From positions 1 to 64,000 of the forward strand of contig CAJULD010000006.1 in NCBI GenBank assembly GCA_910587505.1: DNA of 64,000 nucleotides, written 5' to 3'. A program made the position numbers and the translations under genes. The notes under the pieces were generated by a model. The model had not been told where the DNA came from. It saw nothing but the letters and a program-made list of their open reading frames with translations, and did not search any database. Source of the stretch: an uncultured Oscillospiraceae bacterium (lineage in GTDB: Bacteria > Bacillota > Clostridia > Oscillospirales > Oscillospiraceae). Positions 27,162 through 35,163 of this stretch are shown here, one piece after another; position 1 is the first letter of the stretch; each line of letters opens with the position of its first letter.

Positions 27162-27191
27162 TTGACATGGTCCTCCCTCCGGTGATAGACT
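27162..27191 (+). promoter_or_regulatory. Predicted promoter of the acetyltransferase gene
   Basis: TTGACA (27162-27167) is followed at 18 bases by TAGACT (27186-27191), some 125 bases before the GNAT start. Confidence 0.45.
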
Positions 27192-27317
27192 GATTCCTCC
27201 AGTTATAATTCAGAAGCTGCATCAACAGGCGGGAGCACCCGTCCAGACGGAAATTTTTCCCGTCAACCTGCGCACTTCGCCTGTTGGTATGGCTTTCAGG
27301 AAGGGAAGGGTTGTAAA

Positions 27318-27830
27318 ATGGTACTTAAGACAGAACGGCTGATTCTCCGCCAGATGACGCAGGAGGACTATCCGGCGCTGTGCCGGATCATGCAGGATGA
27401 GAAAGTCATGTACGCCTACGAGGGAGCTTTCACGGATAAGGAGGTACAGGAGTGGCTGGACCGGCAGCTCCTGCGCTACCGGAAGCCGGGCTTTGGCCTG
27501 TGGGCAGTGGTCCTGAAGGAGACGGATGAGATGATTGGACAGTGCGGGCTGACCATACAGCCCTGGAAAGAAGAAGAGGTTCTGGAAATTGGCTACCTTT
27601 TCCGGCGGGCTTTCTGGCATCAGGGCTATGCCACGGAGGCGGCGCAGGGCTGTAAGCGGTATGCCTTTGACGTCCTGAAGGCAAAGGAGGTCTGTTCCAT
27701 TATCCGGGATACCAACGGGGCGTCCCAGCGGGTCGCTCTCCGGAACGGCATGACAAAGCGGGACAGCTGGGTCAAGCACTTCCGGGGCGTGGATATGCCC
27801 CACAGCCGGTACGTAGTCGAGGCGGAATAG
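27318..27830 (+). CDS. GNAT-family N-acetyltransferase (RimJ/RimL-like)
   Basis: The 170-residue protein has the Acetyltransf_3 pattern: 'LKTERLILRQMTQEDYPALCRIM', 'DEMIGQCGLTIQPW', and the acetyl-CoA segment 'EIGYLFRRAFWHQGYATEAAQGCKRYAFD'. 'RDTNGASQRVALRNGM' follows. These are typical of enzymes that acetylate N-terminal or side-chain amines. The substrate cannot be told from the sequence. It lies between two parS sites and is followed by one 14 bases after its stop. GGAAGGG precedes ATG 27318. Confidence 0.85.
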   Translation: MVLKTERLILRQMTQEDYPALCRIMQDEKVMYAYEGAFTDKEVQEWLDRQLLRYRKPGFGLWAVVLKETDEMIGQCGLTIQPWKEEEVLEIGYLFRRAFWHQGYATEAAQGCKRYAFDVLKAKEVCSIIRDTNGASQRVALRNGMTKRDSWVKHFRGVDMPHSRYVVEAE

Positions 27831-27843
27831 AGTAACCGGGGGA

Positions 27844-27859
27844 TGTTTCACGTGAAACA
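27844..27859. promoter_or_regulatory. parS site 2
   Basis: A second perfect TGTTTCACGTGAAACA, flanked by GGGGGAT...ATCCCCC, so the site sits inside a longer inverted repeat that may also act as a terminator for the GNAT gene. Confidence 0.92.
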
Positions 27860-27896
27860 TCCCCCGGACTGACCGGACAGTAATGCTTTTGTTTTG

Positions 27897-28670
27897 TCAG
27901 AGAAGCGGTTCCGGCTTCCTCGCCAAAAGCAGATACCGATGGATCGTGCCCGCTATTACGCCGTCCCTCTCCAGCATGGCCTGGGCGCGGCAAAGACCGT
28001 CCAGACAGTTCTCCACCGAGAAGCCGGGAAACTCCCACTCAATGATCCGGGCAAACCAGACCAGAGCACCCACATCCCGGAATCGAATGGGCCGGAAGGC
28101 CTCCTGCCCGTCCAGAACAGCAAACCCGCAGGTTTCCAGATCTTCTCTGGCGGCCTCCAGATACTGCATGGGGAAGGGGAGAGGGGGGACTGGATTCAGC
28201 AGAAGCTCCACCAGATCCCGGTCGTTTTCCCGGCCAACCTGTTCCGTCAGGAAAAGGCCGCCGGGCTTCAAAATGCGGAATACCTCATCGGGCAGATAGT
28301 CCCCGTGACGGTTTAATACCAGATTGAAGCGCTGATCGGGGAAGGGGAGGAGACCGTTGCCCTCCGCCTCCCGGAAATCAATTCCAAGAGGAGAGAGGAC
28401 GTCCCGGCAGAGCGATACGTTGGGCGGATAAGCTTCCGTGGCGCCGGTCAGATGGCAGGGGTGCTTCAGGGAGAGAAGAAACTCTCCGCCGCCGGTGTCC
28501 ATGTCCAGAATCCGGCTCTCCGGGCGGAGATACCGCCGGACCAGATCTTCATAGCTCCATGGAAGGTCGTCCTCCTCCTGATAGCGGCCCCGGATATGGG
28601 AAAAGTCCCAGCCGTGGATATGGGCAGCCTGCTCCTCCGCCAGCCATTGGGTCAGTAGCCCGTTGTTCAT
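27897..28670 (-). CDS. Class I SAM-dependent methyltransferase
   Basis: The 257-residue protein has a Rossmann methyltransferase core: 'ESRILDMDTGGGEFLLSL' (motif I), 'LTGATEAYPPNVSLC', 'FNLVLNRHGDYLPDEVFRILKPGGLFLTEQVG'. The segments match the family that includes 23S rRNA and small-molecule methylases, but the substrate is not evident. Motif I reads DxDTGGG rather than the usual DxGCGxG. ATG 28670 follows AAAGGAG; an 8-codon longer start is less likely. Confidence 0.75.
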   Translation of the reverse strand: MNNGLLTQWLAEEQAAHIHGWDFSHIRGRYQEEDDLPWSYEDLVRRYLRPESRILDMDTGGGEFLLSLKHPCHLTGATEAYPPNVSLCRDVLSPLGIDFREAEGNGLLPFPDQRFNLVLNRHGDYLPDEVFRILKPGGLFLTEQVGRENDRDLVELLLNPVPPLPFPMQYLEAAREDLETCGFAVLDGQEAFRPIRFRDVGALVWFARIIEWEFPGFSVENCLDGLCRAQAMLERDGVIAGTIHRYLLLARKPEPLL

Positions 28671-28712
28671 TATAACTGCTCCTTTTCGTAACAAATTGAT
28701 TGGTACTACGAT

Positions 28713-28789
28713 CCGGCGCAGTCAACTGACAGCAATTATGAAGAAAATAACCCCGGAACGGCCTGCTGTCAGCTTCTGGACTGCGCCGG
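28713..28789. repeat. Large two-part inverted repeat
   Basis: CCGGCGCAGTC (28713-28723) pairs with GACTGCGCCGG (28779-28789), and inside it CTGACAGCA (28726-28734) pairs with TGCTGTCAG (28764-28772). No open frame or T-run accompanies it. It could be a decayed insertion element or a structured RNA. Confidence 0.5.
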
Positions 28790-28885
28790 GCAGTTATCTC
28801 GGATACAGGGCCCCATGGCCTTCACCTCATTTCATGCCCCCCAATCATACCATAACGAGAGAAAAACGGCAAGCAAAAACCAAAA

Positions 28886-28901
28886 TGTTCCACGTGAAAC
28901 T
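28886..28901. promoter_or_regulatory. parS site 3 (near-consensus)
   Basis: TGTTCCACGTGAAACT has two changes from the perfect palindrome and keeps the central CACGTGAAAC core. Confidence 0.75.
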
Positions 28902-28925
28902 CCTTTCCTCATATCGGGAAGAAAA

Positions 28926-28941
28926 TGTTTCACGTGGAACA
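28926..28941. promoter_or_regulatory. parS site 4 (near-consensus)
   Basis: TGTTTCACGTGGAACA has one change and lies 24 bases past site 3, so the two form a pair on the far side of the parAB region. Confidence 0.82.
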
Positions 28942-28974
28942 TTTTGTCATAACCATTTCTTAAAATTCTTTTTG

Positions 28975-29000
28975 ATACTTTTTCTTTTAAGAAAAAGTAT
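28975..29000 (-). repeat. Dispersed intergenic hairpin, copy e (rnf terminator)
   Basis: ATACTTTTTCTT (28975-28986) pairs with AAGAAAAAGTAT (28989-29000) and is followed on the minus strand by ATCAAAAAGAATTTT. It lies just after the rnfB stop and should terminate the rnf operon. Confidence 0.65.
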
Positions 29001-29023
29001 GTATACCAGCAAGGCAGTATCTT

Positions 29024-29854
29024 TTACACCGCGGGCACCACAGGCTCCACCTTTCCGGTGGCGTGAATGTCGGTAATCAGCTTCCGGGGGCATTTCGTCA
29101 CGCAGACGCCGCAGGAGGTACACTTGCTGTAATCGATGCTGGCCACGTTGTCCCTGACGGTAATGGCTCCCGTGGGGCAGTTGCGCTCGCAGAGGCGGCA
29201 GCCGATACAGCTGACGGAGCAGTCCGCTTTGGCCACCGCGCCCTTCTCCTGGTTGGCGCAGGGGACCACGATGTCCACCGCATAGGGTACGTCGGTGATG
29301 ACGTGGCGGGGACAGGCCCTGGCGCACTGCATGCAGTGGGTACACTTGTCCTGGTCCACCTCGGCAACGCCGTGGGCGTTGATATGGATGGCGTCAAACC
29401 TGCAGGCCCGGACGCAGGTCCCACGGCCCAGACAGCCAAAGGCACAGTCCAGGGTGCCGTTGCCGGAGACCTTCATGGCGGCCACGCAGTCCTCGATGCC
29501 CACGTAGCGCTCAAACTTCCGGCTGGCCCGGTCGCCGCCGGAGCAGCGGACAAAGGCCACCCGGCGCTCCTGGGCCTTGACCTCCACCCCCATGACGGCG
29601 GCAATGCGGCTGGTCTGAAGGCCGGAGCAGCTGGGGCAGGCGTTGACGGGAGCCTCTTTGGCCAGAATGGCCGCCGCGCAGCCGGCGCAGCCGGGGTAAC
29701 CGCAGCCGCCGCAGTTGGCTCCCGGCAGGCAATCCAGAATCAGTTCCAGCCGGGGATCGGTCTTTACCGCAAACACCCTGGAGGCCAGAGCCAGCACCAG
29801 TCCGAAGATGCCGCCCAGAAGGCCAAGGGTCAGCAGAGCATAAACTGTATTCAT
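29024..29854 (-). CDS. rnfB: Rnf complex ferredoxin subunit RnfB
   Basis: The 276-residue protein has an N-terminal membrane helix (ALLTLGLLGGIFGLVLALAS). The four-cysteine Fe-S domain LPGANCGGCGYPGCAGCA follows, and then ferredoxin-type clusters ('CVRACRFDAIHI', 'CTHCMQCARACPRHVI', 'CIGCRLCERNCPTGAI', 'CTSCGVCVTKCPRKLI'). It takes electrons from reduced ferredoxin into the Rnf pump. It is the last gene of rnfCDGEAB. ATG 29854 follows GAGGAGG; an adjacent GTG one codon earlier is possible. Confidence 0.96.
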   Translation of the reverse strand: MNTVYALLTLGLLGGIFGLVLALASRVFAVKTDPRLELILDCLPGANCGGCGYPGCAGCAAAILAKEAPVNACPSCSGLQTSRIAAVMGVEVKAQERRVAFVRCSGGDRASRKFERYVGIEDCVAAMKVSGNGTLDCAFGCLGRGTCVRACRFDAIHINAHGVAEVDQDKCTHCMQCARACPRHVITDVPYAVDIVVPCANQEKGAVAKADCSVSCIGCRLCERNCPTGAITVRDNVASIDYSKCTSCGVCVTKCPRKLITDIHATGKVEPVVPAV

Positions 29855-29868
29855 CACATGTTACCTCC

Positions 29869-30456
29869 TCACCAGGGAATCTGAAGGCCGGAAAAGCCCA
29901 TAAAGCACAGCGCCATGAGACCGGCCGTAATCAAAGCGATCGGGAAGCCCTGAAACGCCCTGGGAGGATCGGAAAATTCCAGACGCTCCCGGATGCTGGA
30001 GAACAGAACAATGGCCAGCAGAAAGCCCGCGCCGCCGGTGATGCCGTAAACCACGGACTCAATGAAATTGTAGCTGTTCTGCACATTCAGCAGCACCACG
30101 CCCAGCACGGCGCAGTTGGTGGTAATCAGCGGCAGATAGACGCCCAGCGCCTGATACAGGGTGGGAACCGCCTTCTTCAGGAACATCTCCACCAGCTGCA
30201 CCAGCGCCGCAATCACCAGGATAAAGGCCACCGTCTGCATGTATCCCAGCTCCAGGGACTCCAGCAGCAGGTTCACCGGATAGCAGAGAGCGGAAGCCAG
30301 CCCCATGACGAAGATGACCGCCAGGCCCATGCCGACAGAGGTGTCCATCTTCCGGCTGACGCCCATGAAGGGGCAGATGCCCAGAAACTGCGCGAGAATA
30401 AAGTTGTTGATCAAAATCGCTCCCAGAGCGATGTCAAGTAACGTCGTCCATTCCAT
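29869..30456 (-). CDS. rnfA: Rnf complex membrane subunit RnfA
   Basis: The 195-residue protein has six membrane spans with the RnfA/NqrE pattern 'INNFILAQFLGICPFMGVSRK' and 'YLPLITTNCAVLGVVLL'. The conserved cysteines in these two half-repeats hold the membrane [2Fe-2S] centre in Rnf/Nqr structures. It pairs with RnfE, its inverted-topology relative, encoded directly upstream. Confidence 0.96.
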   Translation of the reverse strand: MEWTTLLDIALGAILINNFILAQFLGICPFMGVSRKMDTSVGMGLAVIFVMGLASALCYPVNLLLESLELGYMQTVAFILVIAALVQLVEMFLKKAVPTLYQALGVYLPLITTNCAVLGVVLLNVQNSYNFIESVVYGITGGAGFLLAIVLFSSIRERLEFSDPPRAFQGFPIALITAGLMALCFMGFSGLQIPW

Positions 30457-30459
30457 GAC

Positions 30460-31059
30460 TTATTTTCCTCCCTTGACCTTGCGCTGGGCCCACTGCATCA
30501 GAGCGATGAGGCAGCCCAGCGTCAGAAAGCCGCCTGCGGGCTGGGCAATCAGCGAGGCGCTGTACTCCGCGGGGAAGATCCGGTTCCCGGCCAGCGCGCC
30601 GGAGCCCAGCAGCTCCCGGATGGCGCTCATGGCCAGCAGCACCAGGGTGTAACCCAGACCCTGACAGATGCCGTCCACGGCGGCGGCAACAGGATGGTTC
30701 CTGCTGGCAAAGGATTCGGCCCGGGCCAGAATGATGCAGTTTACCACGATGAGGGGGATGAACACGCCCAGGCTTTCGGCGATGTCGGGGAAAAAGGCCT
30801 GGAGCAGCAGGTCCACCATGGTAACAAAGCCCGCGATGACCACGATATAGCAGGCGATACGGACCTGCTCGGGAATGATCTTCCGGAGCAGAGAAATGAA
30901 GATATTGGAGAGGGTCAGAATAACGGTCACCGAGAGACCCATGCCGATGCCGTTGGCAATGGTGGTGGTAATGGCCAGGGTGGAGCACATGCCCAGCAGC
31001 TGCACCAGCACCGGGTTCTGGGTCAGAAGTCCATCCTTAAGTTGCTTTCCTGCGTTCAT
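30460..31059 (-). CDS. rnfE: Rnf complex membrane subunit RnfE
   Basis: The 199-residue protein has multiple membrane segments with 'NPVLVQLLGMCSTLAITTTIANGIGMGLSVT' and 'FIPLIVVNCIILARAESFA', the RnfE/NqrD pattern with its two key cysteines. It forms the membrane core with RnfA and RnfD. It is three bases from rnfA. Confidence 0.96.
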   Translation of the reverse strand: MNAGKQLKDGLLTQNPVLVQLLGMCSTLAITTTIANGIGMGLSVTVILTLSNIFISLLRKIIPEQVRIACYIVVIAGFVTMVDLLLQAFFPDIAESLGVFIPLIVVNCIILARAESFASRNHPVAAAVDGICQGLGYTLVLLAMSAIRELLGSGALAGNRIFPAEYSASLIAQPAGGFLTLGCLIALMQWAQRKVKGGK

Positions 31060-31073
31060 TGTGTCAGCCCTCC

Positions 31074-31691
31074 TTATTCAACCAGCCCGGACGCGGCTTC
31101 AAAAGCGGCGGCCAGCGCGGCGTTGACCCCGGCGGCCACGCCCCTGGAGCTGACCGTCGCGCCGGAGATGCCGTCAAACCGGTTGCTCCCGGAATTGACC
31201 GTGATCTCGCCGTTTTCATGGCTCATGCCCACAAATCGGTCCAGGACGGACTGATCGGCCACGACCCTGGTGCCGATATTCGGGGTTTCACTGTGCCTGA
31301 TTATGGATACGCCGGTGACGCGGTTGTCAACATCCACGCCCACCATCATCCGGATCTCGCCCTGAGAACCGTTGGCAGTTACCTGGACGACATAGCCCAG
31401 CGTCCCGCCGCCGGCGCGGGCCTCAAAAACGGACTGCACGCCCCGGAGATCCTTCTGCAGCCGGATGGGAAGATATTCGTCCGCCGCCAGCACCTGAGAC
31501 ATGGCGGCGCGGACCTTCTCCGCCTGGATGGCGTCGATCCTGGGCCTGGTGACGGAGTTGACCACGCCCAGAAGCAGGGCCGTCATCAGACAGATCCCCA
31601 GCAGGACCCCGGCAATGCGGGCCACATATCCGGGGTCAATGGAAAGGGACGCGCCGGGCCGCCGTCCGGCGGCTTCCTTCTCTCTGCTCAT
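31074..31691 (-). CDS. rnfG: Rnf complex FMN-binding subunit RnfG
   Basis: The 205-residue protein has one N-terminal membrane span (IAGVLLGICLMTALLLGVVN) and an extracellular FMN-binding domain. The flavinylation motif is DGISGATVSSRGV near the C-terminus, where the threonine of SGAT carries covalent FMN. It overlaps the rnfD stop by four bases. An FMN transferase (ApbE) is needed but is not encoded in this window. Confidence 0.95.
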   Translation of the reverse strand: MSREKEAAGRRPGASLSIDPGYVARIAGVLLGICLMTALLLGVVNSVTRPRIDAIQAEKVRAAMSQVLAADEYLPIRLQKDLRGVQSVFEARAGGGTLGYVVQVTANGSQGEIRMMVGVDVDNRVTGVSIIRHSETPNIGTRVVADQSVLDRFVGMSHENGEITVNSGSNRFDGISGATVSSRGVAAGVNAALAAAFEAASGLVE

Positions 31692-32722
31692 TTCTTCGGG
31701 ACCTCCTTTCCTCTGTTTTCGGGAGCCCTGACGGGCTTCCTCTCTTTGACGACGCCGAAACGGCGGGGCCTGATGCTCTTATCGATAATCCAGACCGTCA
31801 GATTCATAATCAGAATGGAGTAGCACACGCCCTCGTTGTAGGAGCCGAAGTAGCGGATGAAGACTGTGATGAGTCCGCAGCCCAGGCCGAAGATCACCTG
31901 ACCCGGGCGGCTGACAGGGGAGGTGACGTAATCGGTGGCCATGAAGAAGGCCCCCAGCATCAGGCCGCCGCCCAAAAGGTTGTACAGCATCCACTGTACC
32001 GGGTCGTTGCCACGGGGAAAGAGAAAGGTCAGCGCCGCCACCGTGCCGATATAGCTGACGGGAATACACCAGGTGATGACCCGCCGCCAGATCAGAAACA
32101 GTCCCCCCAGAATCAGCAGCATGGCGCTGACCTCGCCCAGAGAGCCGCCAATGAGGCCCACAAACATCTTGGGGAGGTCATAAACGCTTTGCAGGTCCGC
32201 CAGATTGTTTTCGTGGAGGTAGGACATGGGCGTGGGATAGGTCATGGCGTCGATGGCTCCCGTGACGGCCACAGAGGAGCGGGGCCCCACCCAGCGGGTC
32301 ATCTCGCCGGCCCAGCAGAGCATGAAGGCCCGCGCCGCCAGCGCGGGGTTGAGAAAGTTCTTGCCCACGCCGCCGAAAAGCTGTTTGACCACCACAATGG
32401 CGAAGAAATCGCCGATGAGCAAAATCCAGTAGGGAATGGTCACGGGGCAGACGAAGGAAATCAATACGCCGGTGACGGCGGCGCTGAGGTCGCCCAGAGT
32501 GTTGTTTTTCCGCAGGATGATCCGGTAAAGCCACTCAAAGGCGCAGCAGCCGGCGACGCTGACCGCCGTGACGGCAAGGGCGCGGGGACCGAAATTGTAT
32601 ACCGCGAAAGCCAGAGGCAGCACCAGCGCGATCAGCACCTCCCCCATAATGTGGCCCGCGCCGTCTTTGGTGCGGATGTGGGGGGAGGAGGAGCCGATCA
32701 GGTTCAGATCCTTGTAATCCAT
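31688..32722 (-). CDS. rnfD: Rnf complex membrane subunit RnfD
   Basis: The 344-residue protein has about nine membrane segments and the RnfD/NqrB sequence ('SPHIRTKDGAGHIM', 'FLNPALAARAFML', 'VTGAIDAMTYPTPM', 'FFMATDYVTSPVS'). The threonine of MTYPTP is at the expected flavinylation site. It is a central ion-translocating subunit. It starts four bases from the rnfC stop. Confidence 0.95.
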   Translation of the reverse strand: MDYKDLNLIGSSSPHIRTKDGAGHIMGEVLIALVLPLAFAVYNFGPRALAVTAVSVAGCCAFEWLYRIILRKNNTLGDLSAAVTGVLISFVCPVTIPYWILLIGDFFAIVVVKQLFGGVGKNFLNPALAARAFMLCWAGEMTRWVGPRSSVAVTGAIDAMTYPTPMSYLHENNLADLQSVYDLPKMFVGLIGGSLGEVSAMLLILGGLFLIWRRVITWCIPVSYIGTVAALTFLFPRGNDPVQWMLYNLLGGGLMLGAFFMATDYVTSPVSRPGQVIFGLGCGLITVFIRYFGSYNEGVCYSILIMNLTVWIIDKSIRPRRFGVVKERKPVRAPENRGKEVPKK

Positions 32723-32725
32723 GGG

Positions 32726-34087
32726 TTACGCCTCCTTCTTTTTCTCTTCTGCGGCCGCGGCAGCCGCTTTTGCGGCGGCTCTGGCGTTGTTAATCAGCTG
32801 CTTACCCGCCCGGAAGGCCTGCACAAGATGGAGCCGGCCGGGACAGATGTAGGTGCAGGCCCCGCATTCGATACAGTCAAGCACATGGGCCTCCTCCAGC
32901 GCCGGGAGCATCCCGGCCTGCTCGTACTGGTACATAAATACCGGCTGGAGATGCATGGGGCACACGGAGATGCACTTGCCGCAGCGGATGCAGGCGGGGT
33001 GCTCCACGGTGCGCTCCTCCTTTTCGCAGAAGGCCAGAATGGCGTTGGTACCCTTGCCGATGGGGGCGGACATATCAAACTGGGAGTGACCCATCATGGG
33101 TCCGCCCATGAGAATCTTGAAGGTGGATTTCTTCACCCCGCCGCAGGCGTCCAGCAGGTCGCTGATGGGCGTGCCGATGGGGCAGAGGAGGTTCTTCGGC
33201 TCGTTGACCCCGGAGCCGGAGACGGTGACCACCCGGTGGGTCACCGGCCGGCCCCCATAGATGGCGGTATGGATGGCCATGGTGGTGACGATATTGAACA
33301 CCGCGCAGCCGATGGAGGCGGGCAGGGCGCCGGGAGGCACCTGACGGCCGGTAATGGATTGGCAGAGCTGCTTTTCCGCCCCCTGGGGGTAGCGGGTCCG
33401 GAGGACGTCCACCACAGCGGGAGCCTTTTCTTCCTCGATTTTCAGCCTGAGCATCTCGGCGGCGTTGGCCTTGTTGGCCTCGATGGCGATATGGACCCGG
33501 TCCACGCCGAAGATCCGGGCCAGCAGCCGTACGCCCCCCAGCACTTCCTCCGGGTGCTCCAGCAGAATGCGGTGGTCGCTGGTAATGTAGGGTTCGCACT
33601 CGCTGGCGTTGACAATGACGGTGTCCACCTTGCCCAGTCCGGAAGAGATCTTGACGTGGGTGGGGAAGGTGGCCCCGCCCATGCCCACGATGCCCGCCTC
33701 CTTAACCAGGGCGGAAATCTGCTCCGGCGTGAGCGCGTCCGGGTCTTTGACGGGAGTAAGGCCGGGGCAGGGTGTGTCGTTGAAGTCGTTCTCAATCACC
33801 ACGCTCATCACCGGCACGCCGGAAAAATGGATGCGGGGCTCCACCGCCGCCACCCTGCCGGAAATGCTGGCATGGACGGGGGCGGAGACGAAGGCCGGCG
33901 CGTCCCCCACCTTCTGGCCCACCGTTACCTGGTCGCCCACCGCCACGCAGGGCGTGCAGGGCGCGCCGATGTGCAGGGACATGGGGATCACCACACGCTG
34001 GGGAGGCGGGAGGGTCTCGACCGGCTTCTTGTTGGTGGCGGCTTTACAGTCGTTGGGATGGATGCCGCCGAAAAAGGCCTGTGCCAT
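32726..34087 (-). CDS. rnfC: Rnf complex NADH-binding subunit RnfC
   Basis: The 453-residue protein has an N-terminal barrel-sandwich domain and an NADH/FMN-binding domain with 'GMGGATFPTHVKIS' and 'NASECEPYITSDHRILLEHPEEV'. Two [4Fe-4S] clusters follow near the C-terminus ('CIRCGKCISVCPMHL', 'CIECGACTYICPGRL'). It passes electrons between the membrane subunits and NAD. ATG 34087 follows GAGAGGTG. The Ala/Lys-rich tail (ARAAAKAAAAAAEEKKKEA) is typical of clostridial forms. It is the first gene of the operon. Confidence 0.96.
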   Translation of the reverse strand: MAQAFFGGIHPNDCKAATNKKPVETLPPPQRVVIPMSLHIGAPCTPCVAVGDQVTVGQKVGDAPAFVSAPVHASISGRVAAVEPRIHFSGVPVMSVVIENDFNDTPCPGLTPVKDPDALTPEQISALVKEAGIVGMGGATFPTHVKISSGLGKVDTVIVNASECEPYITSDHRILLEHPEEVLGGVRLLARIFGVDRVHIAIEANKANAAEMLRLKIEEEKAPAVVDVLRTRYPQGAEKQLCQSITGRQVPPGALPASIGCAVFNIVTTMAIHTAIYGGRPVTHRVVTVSGSGVNEPKNLLCPIGTPISDLLDACGGVKKSTFKILMGGPMMGHSQFDMSAPIGKGTNAILAFCEKEERTVEHPACIRCGKCISVCPMHLQPVFMYQYEQAGMLPALEEAHVLDCIECGACTYICPGRLHLVQAFRAGKQLINNARAAAKAAAAAAEEKKKEA

Positions 34088-34305
34088 GTTTTCACCTCTC
34101 TGAATCAATTCTGCGTTTCTGGCATATAGTCAACTGCTCTGACGATATGCGGGCTTCCGCCCAAAGTCATACGCAATCATCATACTCCCATTTGACCGCC
34201 GTGTCCAGAAAATTTTCGGCGGAAACGCAGTTTTTTTGCTGGAATGGGTCAAAAATCTGGAAATCGGCCATTCATTCTGTCACAAAATACCGGAAATGCC
34301 AGCAG

Positions 34306-34334
34306 TTGCATTTTCCCGGGAAATGTGTTATGAT
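34306..34334 (+). promoter_or_regulatory. Predicted promoter of DUF975/MFS operon
   Basis: TTGCAT (34306-34311) and TATGAT (34329-34334) are separated by 17 bases, 53 bases before the gene start. The remainder of the rnfC-DUF975 gap (34088-34300) shows nothing else recognisable. Confidence 0.65.
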
Positions 34335-34386
34335 GAACCACAAATCACGCAAAATGCGGACAATCCGTTTTTGGAGGTACAATTCA

Positions 34387-35160
34387 ATGATAAATCGGGC
34401 GGAAATCAAGGCGGAAGCCAGGGCAATTCTGGGGGGAGCCAGGGTGAATCCCTATATCGTCACTGCGATGGTGATCGGAATCGGATTTGTGTTGCAGCGG
34501 GTTGTTGATCTGGTCCAGGGAGGGTCGCCGTTCTATTCTTATGAGCTGGCACGGCAGTGCTATGCCCTGATGGCCAGCAGAAACCTGGGGGCTCTGGAGG
34601 CGCTGCTCCTCTCCACGCCGGAGAGCACGGGGATGTCGGCCTTTTTCTTCACCCTGGTTTCGCTGGTGACGCTGGTGCTCAACGGCGGGTATTACATCTA
34701 CTGCATGGGCGTGCGGCAGGGAGTGGAGATGCCGTACTCTTCCCTGGCCGACGGACTGGGCGTCGCGGGAAAGCTGATCTGGTGCTGGATACAGATATCC
34801 GTCCGGATTCTGCTGTGGTCCATGCTGTTCGTCATCCCCGGCATTATCGCGGGGTACCGCTACCGGTTTGCCTACTACAATATTCTGACGGATGAATCTC
34901 TCTCGGCGGGAGAGGCCATTGCCCTGAGCTGCAGGCAGACCGCGGGGATGAAGATGGAGCTGTTCGTTCTGGACCTCAGCTTCATCGGGTGGGAGATACT
35001 GGCCAACATGACGGCCGGTCTGCTGAATATCTGGCTGATTCCTTACGAAACCATGTGCGATCTGGCTTATTTTGAGGAGGCCCAGCGGGGAATGGGACGC
35101 AGTCCCTATGGCCGCGGCGGACAGACGCCGCAGGCGGGGAACCCCTGGGAGGAGGTATAA
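34387..35160 (+). CDS. DUF975-family membrane protein
   Basis: The 257-residue protein starts MINRAEIKAEARAILGG and has about four to five hydrophobic segments. The DUF975 pattern 'FSLLLF...VIPGIIAGYRYRFAYYNILTDESLSAGEAI' appears here as 'MLFVIPGIIAGYRYRFAYY'. Such proteins are membrane proteins of unknown function common in Firmicutes. GGAGG precedes ATG 34387. It ends three bases before the MFS transporter gene, so the two are an operon. Confidence 0.8.
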   Translation: MINRAEIKAEARAILGGARVNPYIVTAMVIGIGFVLQRVVDLVQGGSPFYSYELARQCYALMASRNLGALEALLLSTPESTGMSAFFFTLVSLVTLVLNGGYYIYCMGVRQGVEMPYSSLADGLGVAGKLIWCWIQISVRILLWSMLFVIPGIIAGYRYRFAYYNILTDESLSAGEAIALSCRQTAGMKMELFVLDLSFIGWEILANMTAGLLNIWLIPYETMCDLAYFEEAQRGMGRSPYGRGGQTPQAGNPWEEV

Positions 35161-35163
35161 GGC

